This document shows positions 5,651-8,084 of a stretch of DNA of 8,084 nt, one piece after another. A program made the translations under genes and the position numbers. The notes beneath the pieces were generated by a model, which saw only the letters and a list, made by a program, of their open reading frames with translations, was not told the DNA's origin and did not search any database. Positions within the stretch are counted from its first letter, which is position 1; the number at the start of each line of letters is the position of its first letter. Source of the stretch: Burkholderiales bacterium (GTDB lineage: Bacteria; Pseudomonadota; Gammaproteobacteria; Burkholderiales; Burkholderiaceae); the NCBI GenBank assembly GCA_903643055.1, contig CAHJWV010000346.1, positions 1 to 8,084 of the forward strand, written 5' to 3'.

Positions 5651-7500
5651 AGCCAGGCAACCTGCGGCCATTTCGCCGCCCTTCGGTGCGACAACTGATA
5701 TGGGCATGCATGGCCCTGGCTGGTGGAGCTTTGCTGCTCGCGGCAGATTTCTGGTCTCTCCCGAAAACCACGACTGTCGGACTTTCAGCGGCTGCGGCAT
5801 GCGTGGGATTTATCGGCCGCAGACGGCTCTCCGATGCCATCACCCTCGCAATCCCAGCGCTCGCCGGCCCTTGGGTGGACGCGGACCTCGGCTCGCACGC
5901 CTTGTTCGTGGCGTGTTTGGTGCCTTACGTGCTTACGTGGCGGCCGCAGTTTGCCGCCGTGGCGGGAAGCAGCTCGGTCGCGCTGCTGCTGACAGGCATC
6001 GGCCTCAAAGAGCGATTTGCCGGCACCACGCTCACTTGGCAGGATTTGCGGTTCTTCTTCCTGCAGTTCACCGACAACGTTGGCGTGATGGCAAGCCAGC
6101 CAACGCTTCTTTTATACGCAGGCATTGCCTTGTGCCTTGCCGCACTGGTTTGCATCCTGGCCTGGCGCGGAGCGCCTGCCGGCCGCCCGTCGGGCTGGTG
6201 GACCACTGCTTCAACCGCCATTCTGGCCGCCCTCCTCATCGCACACAGCGGTGGCATCGTTGCGCGGACGGCGTCGCAGTTGAGTGCGGCAGGTGATGCC
6301 TGGATCATCGGTGAAGGCCAGCTTGAGCACCGCCCGATCCTCACCTTCTTCGCCACGGCATTCCTGTCACCTCGATGGGGCGTGAACTCCGCAGACACCG
6401 ATGTGCTCCAGCACGAAAGTCGGAAGTTGATTTCTGACGGCGCGGTGGCGCGCCCGGCCGACATCGTCGTCTTCCTTCAAGAGAGCCAGTTCAACCCAGA
6501 AGCCATCTCCGGTTGCCCGGCAGCACTGTGCGCACTCGATGCGTTCCGCGGCCGGGACGAAACCGTGGCACACGGGCCGCTGCAGGTGCATACCTTCGGC
6601 GGTGGAACCTGGAAGTCGGAATTCGCTTTCCAGACGGGCGTTCCACACGCCGCGTTCGGGCCGGCGGGCGAGTTCGTGACGTTCAACGTCGCGCCGGGCA
6701 CGCACCGCTCCTTCGTGCGATCGTTGAAGGCCGCGGGCTACCGCACAGTCGCCTTGTATCCAACCCGCGGCGGAATGATGAATGGCCGCGCCGCCTATGC
6801 TGCCTACGGCTTCGACGCGTTCTACGACGCTTCGGAGCAGGGTCTTTCCGGCGACTACGACACGCCGGATGCGTTGGTGCATGCCGCTGCCCGCAAGGTG
6901 CTTGCGGGTGAGCGGCATCGCGATCAACCGGTGTTCCTGTTCGTGCTGACGATCTTCAACCACGCTGAGCATGGCGTGCGCATGGAACGGGTGCCGGCCA
7001 GACTCATCTCTGAAGCTTCCAAGGCTTTCGGCTCAACAGCGGAAGCGCAAAGCGTCGCCGATTACCTTTGGCGCACGAAAGAGTTCGAACGCGAACTGAA
7101 TCTCACCCGCGAGGCCGTGCTCAACGCGCACAGGCCGGCAGTGCTCGCTTGGTTCGGAGACCATCAACCGCCTTTTGCCAACGCGGTCACGTTGCGGCAG
7201 CGCATGCAGTCGCTGCCGACCGCAGCCGGGCGCGTGCCGACCCGGTATCAGACTTGGTACGAGGTAACGAGCAACCGCCGTCGCCCCAACGAGGAACGGG
7301 CGGCGCGCGCCGTGGACATCGTCTTCCTGCCGGGGCTGCTTGCGCAGGCCGCAGGCGCGCCGCTCGACGATTGGTTGGCGGCCAACGTCTGGGCACGAGG
7401 GCAGTGCGGCGGATTGCTGGAGGCATGCCAGGCACCCGCGGTGCGCGAGGCCTATCTCTCCTACCTCTGGCGAGACCTCCATGAGTTCGAACTGCCCTGA
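5647..7500 (+). CDS. Membrane-anchored LTA-synthase/phosphoglycerol-transferase-like enzyme (sulfatase fold)
   Basis: A 617-residue member of the alkaline phosphatase/sulfatase superfamily resembling LtaS and OpgB/MdoB-type phosphoglycerol transferases. The N-terminal part (about residues 16-205) has roughly five to seven hydrophobic spans, for example LIWACMALAGGALLLAADF (18-36) and LLLYAGIALCLAALVCILAW (154-173). The catalytic domain follows, outside the membrane. Residues that fit the LtaS active site are Glu279 in VFLQES, the nucleophile Thr321 in FGGGTWKSEF, His439 in TIFNHAEHG, and Asp505-His506 in WFGDHQPP; their spacing is close to that in S. aureus LtaS (255, 300, 416, 475/476). The ATG is the only ATG, GTG or TTG after an in-frame TAA at 5608 but has no clear ribosome site. 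Gram-negative relatives modify glucans or other surface polymers; the acceptor here is unknown. The gene appears monocistronic and diverges from gph. A sulfatase role is less likely, as no Cys/Ser-x-Pro-x-Arg motif is seen. Confidence 0.85.
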   Translation: MKPGNLRPFRRPSVRQLIWACMALAGGALLLAADFWSLPKTTTVGLSAAAACVGFIGRRRLSDAITLAIPALAGPWVDADLGSHALFVACLVPYVLTWRPQFAAVAGSSSVALLLTGIGLKERFAGTTLTWQDLRFFFLQFTDNVGVMASQPTLLLYAGIALCLAALVCILAWRGAPAGRPSGWWTTASTAILAALLIAHSGGIVARTASQLSAAGDAWIIGEGQLEHRPILTFFATAFLSPRWGVNSADTDVLQHESRKLISDGAVARPADIVVFLQESQFNPEAISGCPAALCALDAFRGRDETVAHGPLQVHTFGGGTWKSEFAFQTGVPHAAFGPAGEFVTFNVAPGTHRSFVRSLKAAGYRTVALYPTRGGMMNGRAAYAAYGFDAFYDASEQGLSGDYDTPDALVHAAARKVLAGERHRDQPVFLFVLTIFNHAEHGVRMERVPARLISEASKAFGSTAEAQSVADYLWRTKEFERELNLTREAVLNAHRPAVLAWFGDHQPPFANAVTLRQRMQSLPTAAGRVPTRYQTWYEVTSNRRRPNEERAARAVDIVFLPGLLAQAAGAPLDDWLAANVWARGQCGGLLEACQAPAVREAYLSYLWRDLHEFELP

Positions 7501-7622
7501 GCGCGTTGCCTCAGGCGGCAAATGTCAGTTCGACCCATCGGCCCTCAAGGTCGACCATCCAGCGTCATTGGCGAGCCTACAAGCCGCGCTCTGAAGCAAT
7601 CACAAGATGCAGCTCGAACGGA
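7501..7622. other. 122-base intergenic gap with a possible gene remnant
   Basis: It lies between the ends of the converging LTA-synthase-like and LysR genes. No intrinsic terminator with a T-run is visible on either strand, only short stems (TTGCC/GGCAA near 7506-7520; TCGACC/GGTCGA at 7530-7554). The minus strand at 7559-7512 encodes a protein-like end, RWMVDLEGRWVELTFAA followed by TGA, directly preceded by an in-frame TGA. It may be a remnant of a decayed gene or chance. Confidence 0.3.
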
Positions 7623-8084
7623 TCAGACGACCTGTGTGCCAGCGCGCAATTCCTCGATCAGCTGCAGCACGAAGTTGTCGTTCTCATCGATGCGGCGTGC
7701 GATGTGAAGGGCCGAGAAGCCTTCATTGCCGAGCAAAGGCCGGTAGACCACGCCGGTGAGCTTGATGCACTGGGCATCGGCCGGCACCACCGCCACTCCC
7801 ACACCGGCAGCCACCAAGCCGACCATGATGGCGTAGTCACGCGCTTCTTTGGCAATGCGTGGATGGAAGCCGGCCTTCATGCACAGCTCATACAGTCGCC
7901 AGTACAAGCCGATCCCGGAGTTGCGCGGGAAGGTGATCAGTGGATGGTCTTTCAGATCAGAAATGCGGATCGACGCAGATTCCGCCAGCACATGGTCGGA
8001 CGGAATCGCTGCGACCAGCGGCGCGCGGTACCACTCCTCGATGACCACGCCCGCGGGCGACGAGATCTCGGGGCGGCGAAGATC
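7623..8084 (-). CDS. LysR-type transcriptional regulator, C-terminal effector-binding part (cut by window edge)
   Basis: The minus strand reads open from base 8084 to a TGA at 7625-7623, giving the last 153 residues of a regulator that is normally about 300 long. The N-terminal DNA-binding helix-turn-helix lies beyond the window. The visible part is the second half of the periplasmic-binding-protein-like domain: LVAAIPSDHVLAESASIRISDLKDHPLITFPRNSG, then EARDYAIMVGLVAAGVGVAVVPADAQ, and GVVYRPLLG near the end. The GLVAAGVGVAVVPA and GVVYRPL signatures point to the BenM/CatM-like subgroup, which often senses aromatic or small carboxylic effectors. That subgroup call is inference and the effector is unknown. 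The GTG at 8048 is internal and not the true start. Its targets are usually encoded next to the regulator and so probably lie beyond the right edge. Confidence 0.92.
   Translation of the reverse strand, partial: DLRRPEISSPAGVVIEEWYRAPLVAAIPSDHVLAESASIRISDLKDHPLITFPRNSGIGLYWRLYELCMKAGFHPRIAKEARDYAIMVGLVAAGVGVAVVPADAQCIKLTGVVYRPLLGNEGFSALHIARRIDENDNFVLQLIEELRAGTQVV

Noticed and set aside
5434..5694. Upstream extension of gph to an ATG at 5694
   Set aside because: The added segment is unlike HAD N-termini, overlaps the divergent gene, and motif I would sit too far from the start.
7530..7554. Terminator hairpin in the 7501-7622 gap
   Set aside because: The TCGACC/GGTCGA stem has a 13-base loop and no T-run on either side.
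1..8084. Mobile elements, CRISPR arrays, tRNA or rRNA genes
   Set aside because: No transposase or integrase motifs, no regularly spaced repeats, and no cloverleaf or rRNA signature were seen on either strand.

Overview
The window looks like ordinary chromosomal DNA of a betaproteobacterium, most likely of the order Burkholderiales. The evidence is high GC, family-typical TrpE, TrpG and TrpD sequences, a gph-type phosphatase close to trpE, and a BenM/CatM-like LysR regulator. No mobile element, CRISPR array, tRNA or rRNA was seen. The organism assignment is inference from gene content, not from a database match.

Left half, minus strand (bases 1-3673): a tryptophan operon read right to left as trpE (3673-2189), trpG (2187-1603), a low-specificity L-threonine aldolase gene (1553-543) and the first 176 codons of trpD (530 to beyond base 1). 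TrpE and TrpG together make anthranilate from chorismate, and TrpD then adds the phosphoribosyl group. The aldolase is not a tryptophan enzyme. It sits between trpG and trpD, the trpD start is 12 bases after its stop, and a strong hairpin precedes it. Upstream of trpE is a leader of about 410 bases. It could encode a 26-residue peptide with a Trp-Pro-Trp segment and contains mutually exclusive pairings like those of an attenuator, but it has no U-tract.

Middle (4086-5433): a plus-strand gene for an exported chalcone-isomerase-like protein converges on a minus-strand HAD phosphatase gene of the Gph type. A perfect 19-bp inverted repeat between the two stop codons is a convincing bidirectional terminator. 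This cassette separates gph from trpE, which are often neighbours in this group.

Right half (5434-8084): a divergent intergenic region with an 8-bp-arm palindrome and a possible 23-codon upstream reading frame leads into a 617-residue membrane-anchored alkaline-phosphatase-superfamily enzyme resembling LTA synthase and phosphoglycerol transferases. Then come 122 bases without a clear gene, and the C-terminal effector domain of a LysR-type regulator cut by the window edge.

No wholly new system was recognised. The observations most worth testing are the candidate trp leader, the aldolase inside the trp operon with its hairpin, and the LTA-synthase-like enzyme with its unusual start region.
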